DNA of 64,000 bases from Syngnathus acus (GCF_901709675.1 NC_051099.1:9124501-9188500), one strand, 5' to 3'. Positions 33,740 to 44,779 are shown, counted from the first letter of the stretch. The notes: generated from the letters alone by a model not told the origin. A program made the numbers and translations.

Positions 33740-35245
33740 CAGTCAAACCTCGGTTTTCGACTGCAATCAGTTCCAGAAGGCGGTTCGAGAAGTGAATCGT
33801 TCGAATTCCGAATCTATTTTCCCATTACAAATAATGGAAAAACTTTAATCCGTTCCAAGACAAAAATACCGCCTTTTTTAAGCATTTTTTCATTTGCGTA
33901 TTTTTGTCCGATCGCGCAACTGCAGCGCACCTCCGAACGCGCAACTGCAGCGCGCCTCCGAACGCGCAACCGTAGCGCGCCGCCAACCGCGCAACTGCAC
34001 CACGCTGGTCGCATTATTGTGACAGAGCTGTCGCTAAAATTTAGAAAATATTTTTAAAGTCCTGATGTACTTTCCAAAATCTAAGTGGACCTCAGTGCGC
34101 AGGGAGCTTAATTTGGTCCGATCGCACAACCGCAGCGCGCCGGGCGCTCACTGTCGCATTGCTTTAAGAGCGTCTTTGTGTTTTAGGATGGCTTTACTGC
34201 TCCCACTTGCTTTCTTTGGAGGCATTTATTATTTTTTTTCCCCGGTATGGCGCCGTAAGTGGCTGCCTCCCAGCAGTGTTCTCTCTTTTCCTCTTTATTT
34301 CCTTCTTTTCTCCTTTTTCTTTGTCTTTTTGTCCATTCGGCGATGCTGGTGCCTTCTACCGCACCTCGGTATCTCTTCGGATCGGATGTTTTTTATTAAT
34401 TTTTTTCTTCGTGGGACCGGGATCATCGGTCGAGGCCGGCGTAACTCTACGACGGCTTCCTGCTTATCCGGCCAGTGATGACCGGGTCCCTCGCCTTGGC
34501 CTTGCAGCCGCGACCCCTGTGGGGAATCCGCTCCCTCGTGCTCGTCGGAACCAACGACTTTCGCCATGCTAGCCCCGTGACGACCATCTGCACGTGCACC
34601 CGACTGGGTGCCCAGGACGCTGCTCACACGTTTGCCTGCTTTGTGATGTTTTTCACCGATTCACGACCACGGTCCATTGGGCGCCGTTGAACTGGACTGC
34701 CCTTACACCTGTCTATGGACCCCGTGGAGGCTATTTTGTGTGTTTTGGGGTGTTCTCTTGTATTGAGGGGTGCTGGTTGGCCGCTGTTACTTTTTTTCCT
34801 TTGTCTTTTAGCTTTGTTTTTGCTTGGATGGCTTTTATCTTGTGCACTTTCTGACTTTCTTTGTGGCGCCGTTGTGTGGCAGCCTTGTGAGAGCCTATTG
34901 AGTTGCGCTCATGCCATCTGTGTGTCTTTTGTATACCCACTCTGTGGTATGGATACTGCTGGGGCCTGAATTTCCCCACCCCTGGGGATCAATAAATATT
35001 CAATCAATCAATCAATGATTCGGGGTTAATACAATCCTCAAAGTAACGAAACTACAATAACAACGAACGGAGTCAGTCGACATCCTGGCCGCGCGGTCGG
35101 GTTTTCTCGGGTCTTCTCGGCTCATCTCGCGAGGTTCGACCTCCGAATTTTTGTTCGACAACCGAAGCAAAACAAATCTCGAATTTTTCGTTCGAATTCC
35201 GATTTGTTCGAGAACCGGGACGTTCGAAAAACAAAGGTTTGACTG
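33740..35245. mobile_element. TA-flanked inverted-repeat element (pogo/Tigger-like), carrying an insertion
   Basis: Left end CAGTCAAACCTCGGTTTTCG and right end, inverted, CAGTCAAACCTTTGTTTTTC are flanked by TA (33738-33739 and 35246-35247). The interior has gcgcaactgcagcgcgcc-type repeats. A 0.77-kb LINE-tailed repeat (34244-35016) is inserted in it. No transposase frame is seen. A truncated relative begins at 55698. Confidence 0.8.
34244..35016 (+). mobile_element. 0.77-kb LINE-tailed non-autonomous retroelement, copy 1
   Basis: It starts ggtatggcgccg and ends cccacccctggggatcaata then (CAAT)n, a LINE-like 3' end. It has no coding capacity. A near-identical copy in the opposite orientation is split by the Gypsy element (40466-40534 plus 52727-53432). 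The combination suggests an internally deleted LINE or a SINE-like passenger of a LINE. Confidence 0.75.
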
Positions 35246-35247
35246 TA

Positions 35248-37323
35248 CTGCCTTTGCAAAAATGAATGGTCGTTGTTAAATGGAGGCTTTTCTACAACGG
35301 AAATGGGTGCTTTTATTACGTTTTTTTTCCAGAAAGATGCCCCCAATGCGATTATGCTGGTCTTCCTAATGATGTGGCCTGTGTGTGTATACAAATGTTA
35401 CTTTTTTTCTTGTATGTTTGCATGTAAATGCTAAAAAAAAAAAGCCAACAGTTTCTCTTCAATGAATGTGATTCCTTCACCGCACAGGTGAAGATGATTT
35501 AACCATGTGAGAGTCTTAATGAGCCAAGTTTGGTCAGTGACACTGTTTTTACATCAGTCGTCCCCGCCCCACCTTTCGATGCTTTTATCGTCAACAAAGC
35601 CGTCTGAGGGTGGTTGAAACGACAAACTCTTCAATCTGATTCACATGGAAGGATCAATACCAAAAGAAGGCGTAGCTAAGGCAATGCTAACTTATAGAAG
35701 TTAGAGTATGGGAATCTTAACCAGCCACAAGTGCAAAGATGACACAACTTCCCTGGCAAGCTAAGAAGACTGCAGCATGGTGGCTAGCTAATAAGACACC
35801 ATCTTCCTGAGCTAGCTAAAACAACAATGAACTCACTTTGCTCTCTACAGAGTTGCTAAGTCCATCCATCCATTTTCTGAAGCACTTATCCTCACAAGGG
35901 TTGCTATCTCATCTTGTTAAATTGGTGACGACTGCTTAGCTAGCTACTAAGAGGACAGCAACTCGACTAGCTAGCTATGAAAACAGTCACTGTGCAGACT
36001 TCCTTCCTTCCTCACAAAGACAACATAAATGTCTTTATTCAGCAAAGCAAGCTACTCAAGCTAGGCATGATGCCAATCAAAGACAATGCTGGCATTCTTA
36101 GCTATCTAAGTTGACACCAAAAGTTCACAGACTTTGTCAGCTTGAAGATGCCTACTTAGACTCCAACTACATTAGCTCCAACGACAATGCTTTCTTAGCT
36201 AGTTAGAAACATGTCAACTTGCTTGGCTCGTTTTGCCTCGTCAGTTTAATCGGAGCCCCTGAGGTTCCAAGTGGCATTAAGGTTAGTCAGCTAGCTACTT
36301 TTTTGTTCCAAAATGCTGTCTTGAACTCTGAAGATGTTACTGTGGTTATCACATTATCCCCTTCAGAGGTGTCTAATCCAAGTTCCGAAAGTTGAGACCC
36401 TGCCTAAATTTGGCTTTAGCCACAGATGTTTCTATTCCACCGAGCAAGCTCGGTTGAAAAGAGCCAAACTGTGGCATGGTGTCAACTTTCTGGACCTGGA
36501 TTTGACACCTCTGCTTCTGTTTACACTAACTCTTTCCTAAGAAGCTTCAGCTTGTTTTTATTTGATACAAATGATAACCAAAACCTCCCGAGAGCATCTG
36601 AATGTAACTTTAGCTCTTTAAAATGTCATTTTACTGACTTTGTTGCCAGTATCACATTCCAAACATCTCAACTGTTCAGTTTATTCACGTCTCTATTTCA
36701 ACATGTCTAATTTATTTTACTTGTATCTACGTTGAATTAAACACTCTCCTCCTTTCCTTATGTGCTGCACCTTTTGTTTTCACGCCCGATTAAACCCCCC
36801 CCCAAAAAAACATCGTGTTTCATGTTCACCTGAAGTCTTTTTCTCCTGTGCTAATATTGAACGCAAACAGCTTCATTGATGTTCATTTATTTATGGCCGC
36901 ATTGACCCATGCACAGGTGCAGAACACTATCCATGTTAGCTATGGATTTACGAGCCTCAAAATAACGACGGACGTAGGTCCCCGCTGGCTGTAGTTGTGG
37001 ATCGTACATTTCAGAGACACTTCATTGCACTCTGCTGTGAGCTAAATCTGTTGCGATTGGAGTAAATTTTCTGACATGTCACATGTCTCAGATCAGAGGA
37101 TAGTGTGTCAGTATCAAACTCAGGAGAGAACAGAGGGCAAACACACTCACCAGTTTGGTTCTGATCACAGGGTTGTGGTCTTCTACTCCTGTGCCAATTA
37201 TTCCAACATTTCGTCGGTGCTCTTTTTTGGGATGAGCATCCACTCCTCCGCCGTCGAGCTGCGTGGCTGCATTTGAAGGCCTCGAGCGCCTTCAATCAGC
37301 TTTCGTCATAACAGTGCTCCATG
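35248..37323. other. Unannotated repeat-rich stretch
   Basis: No gene is recognised. It contains a truncated V-SINE tail at 35862-35905 (minus; 'tccatccatccattttctga') and many scattered gctagct motifs at 35.7-36.3 kb. A minus-strand segment near 37150-37295 has a plausible donor (gtgagtgtg), but no protein family can be named. Confidence 0.4.
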
Positions 37324-37707
37324 CTACGAACCGGGCAGCGTGTCCTTACCCTCACCCTGGGGCTTGGGTGTTGGCACCGCTGGTGTTTCCGCCTGCGCAG
37401 GTGCAACCGCTCTGCCCGTCTGATCAAGTGGACCACAGCGGCTCTCAATAGCTGTCAACTGGCAAATCAAAACCGCAGTAGTCACACCAAGATTTTCATT
37501 CACACTCGTTGCTCTCAGACTTGAGATTTCTCTGCTCAACTGCTCCAGTTGGCTGAGTAGACCTGACGCATCCGTGCTGCCAAATCCAACAGGTGGTAGT
37601 ACATCCAAGTAGTGTGATACGAACCTGGGAATCTTCTCTCCACATTCATTAAGCACCTTTAGACAGTCTTTGATATTATTTCGATGAGATTCGTCATGTC
37701 TTCGTAA
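37324..37707 (-). pseudogene. Unidentified coding-like fragment with coiled-coil segment
   Basis: A minus-strand frame of about 128 codons after an acceptor-like 'ctgtttatag'. It contains a leucine-rich coiled-coil-like stretch (LLSQLEQLSREISSLRATS) and a proline-rich end (TPAVPTPKPQGEG). I do not recognise the family; the layout resembles an ORF1-type transposon protein, but that is a guess. Continuation to the left in other frames is interrupted by stops. Confidence 0.3.
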
Positions 37708-37708
37708 T

Positions 37709-37845
37709 ACTATAAACAGATTCTTTTTTTCAGACAATAAAAGTTTTTAGATGTTACCTCTCAAGAAGACTGGAGTAGCAGTCGAAACTGTCAGCAGGTA
37801 ACATCTAAAATTTGTATTGTCTGAACAAAATAATCTGTTTATAGT
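37709..37845. repeat. Fold-back: ~50-bp inverted repeat with 36-nt loop
   Basis: 37709-37759 (actataaacagatt ... gatgttacct) is the reverse complement of 37796-37845 with a few mismatches. It could form a long hairpin. A direct repeat 'gtctttgatattattt' lies on both sides (near 37666 and 37844). Confidence 0.85.
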
Positions 37846-37941
37846 CTTTGATATTATTTGTGTCCTTTTGGGGGCCTTTGTGCCTGACGCAGGGGTTTGA
37901 GGTTGTGCACATTTCAAACCGTACACGCTTGTGTGGCATAT

Positions 37942-38200
37942 TGTTATGCCCGGTCAAGCGGGTCACGTGACGAGAGTACGGACCAGGAAGCGAGAGTGGA
38001 GTGCGAGAATACAACTACGGAGTTGCGATTAAGAAGCTGTAATAAAGTTGAGTGTTTAAAGGTTACGGTGTTGTGCTCGATTTGGTTCCCCCGTGAGATT
38101 TTGTTCCCCCTGCCGCGGGTGCGCGCACGCCTTATTTGGAAAGCGAAAAACCGATGTCGTACGGCGTCAGCACTGTGTTGTTTTCAATAAAAACATGAAC
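37942..38200 (+). mobile_element. LTR-like fragment
   Basis: It begins tgttatgcccggtcaagcgg, has an AATAAA (near 38041) and a GC-rich stretch, and a second aataaa near 38189. This resembles a truncated LTR of an unnamed retrotransposon; no partner LTR or duplication was found. Confidence 0.3.
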
Positions 38201-38568
38201 TCACGTTTGCGTCAGTCAATTTTAATTTTTATAAAGGATTATTCTCATTTGATGTCTTTAAATTCATCCGCGTTCTGCCATTGAAGCGGGGTGCATTCAA
38301 AGGCCAGTCGTACAGACGGAACACTCATTCACTTCACCAAAAAGCAACAATATAATTACGTGAGCTCTTTGCATAAACCTCGATGCAAAGAAACTCCTCT
38401 TTTTGGGTACCGTTACATGCTACAAGGAGTATATATTACAAAGGAGACTTTCTACTTAATTGTGATTATCATTCATCCATCCATTTTATGACTCAGGTAT
38501 TTTCAAAGCAAATTAATATTGTTGCATTTATTGATTTGCTTTAAAATGACAGCGCCATATAATTAAAA

Positions 38569-38760
38569 GCTGACACTATAGCAATGTCAAACGTTCATTG
38601 AAGAAAAAGCCACGCACGTTTTATGATCAAATCTTTCATAACGAGAATGATGAGTGAATTGATTTGAATGAATAATTGAGAAGAAATTTCAGTTCCGAAG
38701 GCTCCTTTTGTCCCAAGGAAAGTGACAGGTGGTGGGGAGGGGGGATAAAAATTGTAACAG
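38569..38760 (+). repeat. Left inverted arm (~190 bp)
   Basis: It begins gctgacactatagcaatg and ends ataaaaattgtaacag. The reverse complement is at 54210-54399 with modest divergence. The two arms enclose 15.4 kb of nested elements. Confidence 0.85.
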
Positions 38761-38813
38761 GAACTCTATAAAAATTGTCAAGCCGTGAAAATTTGTGCCC
38801 CCCTCCAATTTTG

Positions 38814-39309
38814 AGAACGGTGAGTCCTGGACATCGACTGGCTTTTTTTCTATCTTCCCGGGGGTCTGTTCAGGTTGTGTGGCAAATTTGAACAGAATCC
38901 CTCATTCCTAGGCCAAATTACAGGGGGGAACACATCCTCACGGGAGCCCCGTGAGGATATGTTCCCCCCCCCCCCTTATTTTCAGAACGGTGAGTGCTGG
39001 ACTCCTGTTTTTTTTCTGTCTTCCTGGGAGTCAGTTCAGGTAGTGTGGCAAATTTGAACAGGTTCCTTTATTCCTAGGCCAAATTACAGGGGGGGAACAC
39101 ATCCTCACGGCTGCCCCGTGAGGATATGTTCCCCCCCCTTATTTTGAGAACGGTGAGTGCTGGACTCCAGCGGGGTTTTTTTCTGTCTTCCTGGGGGTCA
39201 GTTCAGGTAGTGTAGCAAATTTGAACAGGTTCCCTCATTCCTAGGCCAAATTACAGGGGGGGAACACATCCTTACGGGTGCCCTGTGAGAATATGTTCCC
39301 CCCCATTTA
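38814..39309 (+). repeat. Left satellite array: 3 units of ~165 bp, each with a hairpin
   Basis: Units begin agaacggtgag at 38814, 38984 and 39147. Each ends with an inverted repeat of about 22 bp per stem and a 3-nt loop: 38923-38969 (one mismatch), 39090-39135 and 39256-39302. The stems start with a G run and end with a C run. Homologous units in the opposite orientation are at 53.69-54.57 kb. Confidence 0.88.
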
Positions 39310-39322
39310 AAACGGTGTATAT

Positions 39323-39440
39323 GTAAATAAATGATTTGTGCACTGATAACTATACAATATTGGATGTTAAATAAATAAACAAATAGATAATGTTTTCTTT
39401 CCTTTGTTGGTCAAACAATATTGTCTTGAATTCAAACTTG
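39323..39440 (+). repeat. Segment D, copy 1 (direct repeat of 53515-53632)
   Basis: A stretch starting aaataaatgatttgtgcact and ending attgtcttgaattcaaact recurs in the same orientation at 53515-53632. Here it sits between the left array and the PHD-finger frame and may be its 5' flank. Confidence 0.75.
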
Positions 39441-39529
39441 TCACCAAAGCACCCATTTTACCCCACCTTGTAAGTGCGCACTTCGTGTCATTTCGCCATT
39501 GTTTTCTGACAACAATACGCTGCCGCACA

Positions 39530-40327
39530 ATGGACCCAACTATTTACCAACAAATTATTGCCTACAAAACAAAACAAGAATACCCAAATGGTATTACGAA
39601 GAAGGAGAAGTACGTATTGAGAAGAAAAGCTTCTTTTTACGACGTTGAGGGTAAGATACACAACGTACATAAATCAAGCAAATTAGATCCAGAGACGCAC
39701 CAAAAATTCACATTGCAGAACCTGCTAATTTCTACACTAACGTCAGAAACTTAAGTTTTAGAGTAATTACTCTATAAGACAAATAATCGACTTATAAAAT
39801 GTTGGAAGCAATATATATATAACACACCTCACTATGAAGCAAAGGCACATGATGTAAATAGGTACAGGCTGCAAATTGCCACCACACTTCTATTAGAGAC
39901 TGGTAAGTAATATGCACCCAAGAGATGTTATTGCCACCCAAAGAATGGTCCTGACTGTGCTATCAATGCTATATACAACTCAGTTAAGTTTTACACAGGG
40001 AAGTACTATAGCAATTCTTCTGTCTTTGTTTTCACAGATGATTTATCTGACTTGTGCTTTGTTTGTGGGGAAGCTACACATGACACAGACAACAGATGGG
40101 TAATTATGTCAGGTCTTGTTAACTAATGCATGTGATGATTAAGAAATATATTGAATTACACATTCGTTGTAAATTATTGTAAATGTGCTGCATTGTATGA
40201 TCTTGCTTTTTTCTTTGTTTACCAGATTCAGTGTGACGAGTGTTGCAGGTGGTTCCATCTTGTATGTGTCGGGGAGCCTCCAACCGAAGGCTCTTTTTTG
40301 TGTACATGTACAGAAATTAAATGCTAA
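39530..40327 (+). pseudogene. Split reading frame with C-terminal PHD finger, probably a transposon (Ginger-like?) remnant
   Basis: An ATG at 39530 opens 75 codons (MDPTIYQQIIAYK, then ITKKEKYVLRRKASFY), resembling, from memory, the N terminus of KRBA2/Ginger-type integrase proteins. Then come spliced-looking pieces: about 39833-39902 (donor gtaagt), 40038-40099 (donor gtaatt) and 40226-40327 with stop. The last two join in phase to a C4HC3 PHD finger: CFVC, a CDEC pair, HLVC, and CTC. An AATAAA follows at about 40429. The integrase core expected between the first and last parts is absent, so this is an internally deleted copy or a domesticated fragment. It lies inside the inverted arms, so it may be cargo of that structure. 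The PHD finger is well supported; the family is not. Confidence 0.5.
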
Positions 40328-40465
40328 ATATTTGAAGCTTGCTTGAAGACCATTTTGCTTTTTTTTTTTATTAAAATTTGTATTATTTTATTTTATTATT
40401 TTTTAAAAGAAAATCTTTTTTTTTCTTAATAAAGTTTAAAGTTATAATTTTTGATGTATGTTATA

Positions 40466-40534
40466 ATTGATTGATTGATTGAATATTTATTGATCCCCAG
40501 GGGTGGGGAAATTCAGGCCCCAGCAGTATCCATA
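40466..40534 (-). mobile_element. LINE-tailed repeat copy 2, 3' tail part
   Basis: (TTGA)n followed by the reversed tail 'ccccaggggtggggaaattc' and ending cagtatccata, where the Gypsy LTR begins. It continues beyond the Gypsy element at 52727. Confidence 0.85.
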
Positions 40535-40817
40535 TGTGAAACTCTCAACGGGATCACCAATATTTGAGTGATGTTCCAGTTATTTATTATCTTTCTGTGT
40601 GTTCACAATTGTCATGGTTTCTTGTTAACGTTGATTTCTCCAACTGCCCAAAAAGGCACCACCGCGATCAGTTAGGTGGGGGAGGAAAAAAGAGAGATAA
40701 CAAAGTGATGTGTGGAGATGTGAGAAAGGCGGTTCTGTATGATAGAGAAGTTGAGGAGGAATAAAAAGACCCTTGGAAAGCAAAACTTGCCCCTCGTCGT
40801 GACTCGGAGCCGCAACA
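40535..40817 (+). repeat. 5' LTR of Gypsy element
   Basis: 283 bp, TG...CA, with AATAAA at about 40760. By eye it differs from the 3' LTR at about five substitutions and two short indels. A primer-binding site should start just after 40817 (tattttggcgagccagcc); I could not assign the tRNA. Confidence 0.93.
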
Positions 40818-40991
40818 TATTTTGGCGAGCCAGCCAGGAGACGGGTTTTTTTTTGTTCGAGATCAGCGAGAGCTCTGAGTGGGTACATCGTTAGCGGTTA
40901 ACGTTAGCGCATCGCTACCAACGAATCCCCCCCTGCTCCAACAACGAACCGGGATCTTCCTGACAAACGGATTACCTCGTGAGTGCCGAGG

Positions 40992-42426
40992 ATGGAACAA
41001 GAACAGTTAAGAGACCAAGTTACTACCACGCTGTGTAGGCTAAAAAGGGATCAACTAGTGGGGGTATGTAACTTTCTAAAGGGCTCCAATGTCGACGATA
41101 CTGGCGAGAACGAGGAAGCCATCAAGAAGTTGAGCCGACGAGACTTGATGAAACTCATTGAAAACAAAATTGATGAAGTTGAGCAAAGTCACAAGTCAGT
41201 GGAAGTAGTCCAATTCATTGATGAATTGCTGCTGTTTATTAAAGACACTGTGTGGGAAGGTGACGCTCGCGAGAGGAGCACTTTTTACCGCCCCACTGAT
41301 GCGACGCGCAACTACGAGGAGCTGCGGGTAGAGATACAAGCATTGCAGGAGAAACTTAAAATGGTGGACATATCACCAGCCGTGAGCCAAAGCCCATCAC
41401 CTGCCAAAATATCGGAGGTGACTATTCGCAGGGAGTTTCGCATCTGTGGCCAAATAGGTGAAGGCGGGCAGCGTGAAAGGCTGTCCTATACCAACTTGCT
41501 CCATCAAATGGAACACGGACTTCGTAAAGGCCACAGCGAATCAGAAGTGATTGAAGCGGTTATAAGAGCTATTTGCCCAGGGCTTAAACTCAGAGACATG
41601 CTTGAACTAAAGACTGATATAACCCTTTCTCAGTTAAAAACAATACTAAGAGGACATTATAGAGAAGATGATACATCCGACTTGTATCAAAAATTGATCA
41701 ACCTTTCCCAGGAGCCCAAAGAATCGCCCCAGGACTTTCTATTCAGGGCCATTGAGCTCAAAGGACTTTCTATTCAGGGCCATTGAGCTCAAAGATCGGC
41801 TCCTATATGCATCCAAAGGAGAACCAGCTGTACACTACAATGCAGACTTGGTCAAGAAGAAATTTTTGAGATCAGTGGGCACAGGACTACTGAATGACAA
41901 CATTAAATTCCAGATGAAACCACTTCTTGATAATTTGGAGGTAACAGATGAAAGACTGATCGAAAGGCTCAATGAGGCAGCTAACCTTGAAGCCGAGCGG
42001 CTAAACAAGCTAAGGAGGAGCGGCATCAAGCAACCTAGAATTAATGAGCTGCAAACTTCGGATGAACGGCAGGGCGGCGTGCACACAACTCCATCCCAGG
42101 ACACAGCAGTAGTGAAGGAGAAAGTCAAGATGGCTGCACCTCCACCGGAAGTACAGGCCATGGTCGCTGAATTGAAAACTGAAGTTGCAGAGATGAAACA
42201 AATGGTGCTTAATTCCTTGAATGCCGGCAAGTTCCAGCCCGCCAGGAAACCAACATACAACACCCAAAGGAGGAGAGGCTGCAGAACCTGCCAGGACAAC
42301 GGCGAGGGAGACAATTGCAACCACTGCTTCAAGTGTGGCCAGGCGGGTCACATATCCAGAGGATGCCGAGCTCCACCTCTACGTCAGGGAAACGCCAGAG
42401 GGCCGCTGTCATGGGACCAGCAGTGA
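40992..42426 (+). pseudogene. gag: Gypsy gag (capsid and CCHC nucleocapsid), frameshifted
   Basis: Structural protein frame from ATG 40992. The capsid-like portion is alpha-helical with sequence such as LYQKLINLSQEPKESPQDFL. A tandem 31-bp duplication (41732-41762 repeated at 41763-41793) throws the frame. The second part, from 41794, runs to TGA at 42426 and contains the CCHC knuckle CFKCGQAGHISRGC (about 42325-42366). The Pol frame overlaps its end in the -1 register. Confidence 0.85.
41732..41793 (+). repeat. 31-bp tandem duplication disrupting gag
   Basis: Unit 'ggactttctattcagggcca' plus 11 bases, present twice in direct contact and identical. Because 31 is not a multiple of three, it shifts the frame. 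Confidence 0.95.
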
Positions 42427-43511
42427 CCCAGCCAACTCATCAGGAGTCCCGCTACTGCCACCATTGTCGACGAGAGGAACAAGGTGACACGCAGCTCCAG
42501 ACCTGCGCAAGCTGCTCATCTGCCTCGTACTGTTCCAAAGCCTGTCAGACTCAACACTAGCCGGAACACAAACACATCTGCACCGCGGTAAGAATGGTGG
42601 ATCACCATTTGAGTGAGAAGCGAGAAAAAGGGTGGTCATCACACATGGGTAAACTTGATATTTTTCCAAATAAGCAAGGGAGAAAACTTGTCAAATTAAT
42701 TGGTAGACGTAGGATGGTCAAGTGTACTTTTGATAATGTACCAGTTACAGCCCTGTGGGATACAGGCGCACAAGCTACGGTGATAAATGATAAATGGAGA
42801 AAGGAGCACTTGCCTTATACCACAATTCGAGGGATTGAGGAACTATTGGGACCAGAACCTCTAAATGGACTGGCCGCAAATCAGACTAAAATACAATTTA
42901 TTGGGTGGGTTCCTGTTGAGTTTAAAATAACGGGCACAGAAGCTTCAAGTTCTGGCTTGTTAGTGCCTGTCCTCGTGTCCAGCGACCACAATGTGGCTCA
43001 GAGCCCTATCATAGGGTTCAATGTGATCGAGGAAGTCATTAATGAGCACGTGAAACAAGGCTCAAACGAGAGTGAATGTACAGCTAACATTGTGAGTGAT
43101 GCTTTTGACATGGACATGGTCTCCGCTAAGACTGTTATCCATTTGCTGCATACACACCACGCAGTCAACGAGGAGATTCCGGTTAAAACGGGAAGAAGTA
43201 AAATTGTCTTAGGTCCAAATGAAACTACCACTGTTCGCTGTCGCACGCATATACAGGTTGATGAAGACATTGCTATGCTGTTTTGCCCAGAGTCCAACCA
43301 GAGTTTGCCTGAAGGATTGTTTATACAAGAAGTACTGTTTAAGGCAAAGAGAGGCAACTCAACCACGGTCCCAGTACCCATCACTAATACCTCGAGTCAT
43401 AATATCACTCTGTATCCACGTATTAATTTGGGACATGTTGAAGGGGTCAAGGATATATATCCAGCAGCCCTACCGCTTGCGAGCAAGCCAAAAATGGATG
43501 AAAACGAGTGT
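42390..43511 (+). pseudogene. pol: Gypsy pol N terminus: MYND zinc finger and aspartic protease
   Basis: In the -1 frame relative to gag. First comes a MYND-type finger: CHHC, CASC, SYCSKAC, then HK and C (about 42450-42585). A TAG at 42558-42560 sits where MYND fingers usually have Trp. Next is a retropepsin-like domain with the catalytic triplet in ALWDTGAQATVI (Asp at about 42759). The frame enters the solo LTR at 43509 and stops at once at 43512-43514. The frame resumes in register at 45364 after the LTR. MYND fingers normally bind PxLxP-type ligands in host proteins; a role in a retroelement is unknown to me. Confidence 0.8.
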
Positions 43512-44600
43512 TAGGTCTAAATACCATCAGACATTAAACCACACGCTGGAAGGAAGAGGAGAAAAGAACCAGAACAGGTTTACTCGCGAGGAGAACGATA
43601 GAGAGCAAACTCAGTTACAATCTCCATCAATTCTGAGTTCTCACTTCACGTGCTCCTCTATTTAATGTTTTGGTTGCCCTGGTTACAGAGGCGTTGCTAC
43701 ACTAAAGGGAGGGGAGATAGTGTCTGTAGCAACGCTTATTAGCTAAGGAATGTAGTGTGGTGTGAATTAGCACTTCATTGTCGGCCCGTGACCCCCGCAG
43801 ACTTTGTCCTCCTTCCTCACCAGCTGTCCTTCATGGTTGACTGACTCGTCCTCGAGTGGGATCAGATAACTTGAATTGACGCTTTCCTGTGGTTCCTGTG
43901 GAACAATGCCCCTAACCCTTTGCTAAATTTAACTACTTGGTAAATTAACACACAATAATAATACGTAACTTGTCCTAAACCTAAACCCTTCAACACACAT
44001 TAAGTAAATGTAAGGTAACTGGTGTGCAGTTCCTTAAACAAACATTGAGTAAATATGGGATAACTTGTAGTATGCAACTACCGTTTTTTTCCGTGTATAA
44101 TACGCAAAATTTAACTAATTTATTGTCCTAAAATCTGGGGTGCGCATTATACATGGGTACAATTTTTTTTAAATTTTTTAAAAAAAAATGTTTTATTTAT
44201 TTATTTATTTTTTTTTTTTTTTAAGAAAATCATGGTACTGGTACGAGTATTGATTTATGTATTGTTCTCTTCTTGTCATGTTGTGAAAGAATGTGGGTTG
44301 AATAAATACCGAAAGAACAATAGTGTGTTTGTACTGTGCTCTGGTCATTTCGTCAAAGAAGGGATAATAGTCCTCTTCTCTTCTTGACTGACAATGAATG
44401 TGATAGCTTAATACAATCAGCAAATAACAAAATGCGTATTACAGGTAATATTTTATTTCACAACACTTTGCCTTGTTCCTTTCGTCTCTGCTGTTCACTT
44501 CAAACACGCTCCATACGAACGCAATGCTCTCGTATCAGACGCTTGCTCGATCACCTGCTCGTTTGCTGTCACAATGTACCCTACACAAATCCGAAACATT

Positions 44601-44779
44601 TGTTGCGGCTCCGAGTCACGACGAGGGGCAAGTTTTGGTTTCCAAGGGTGTTATTATTCCTCTTCAACGTCTCTCCCATACAGAGCCGCCTTTTTCACAT
44701 GTCCGCACGTCACTTTCCTCTCTTTTCATCTGATCGCGGTGGTGCCTTTATGGGCAGTCGGAGAAATCAACGCCAACAA
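44601..44779 (-). repeat. Reversed fragment of the Gypsy LTR inside the TA element
   Basis: Starts exactly at the LTR terminus (tgttgcggctccgagtcacg) and matches the reverse complement of 40817 back to about 40625, with one internal deletion of about 30 bp. It is diverged from both LTRs of the host Gypsy copy. Confidence 0.85.
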
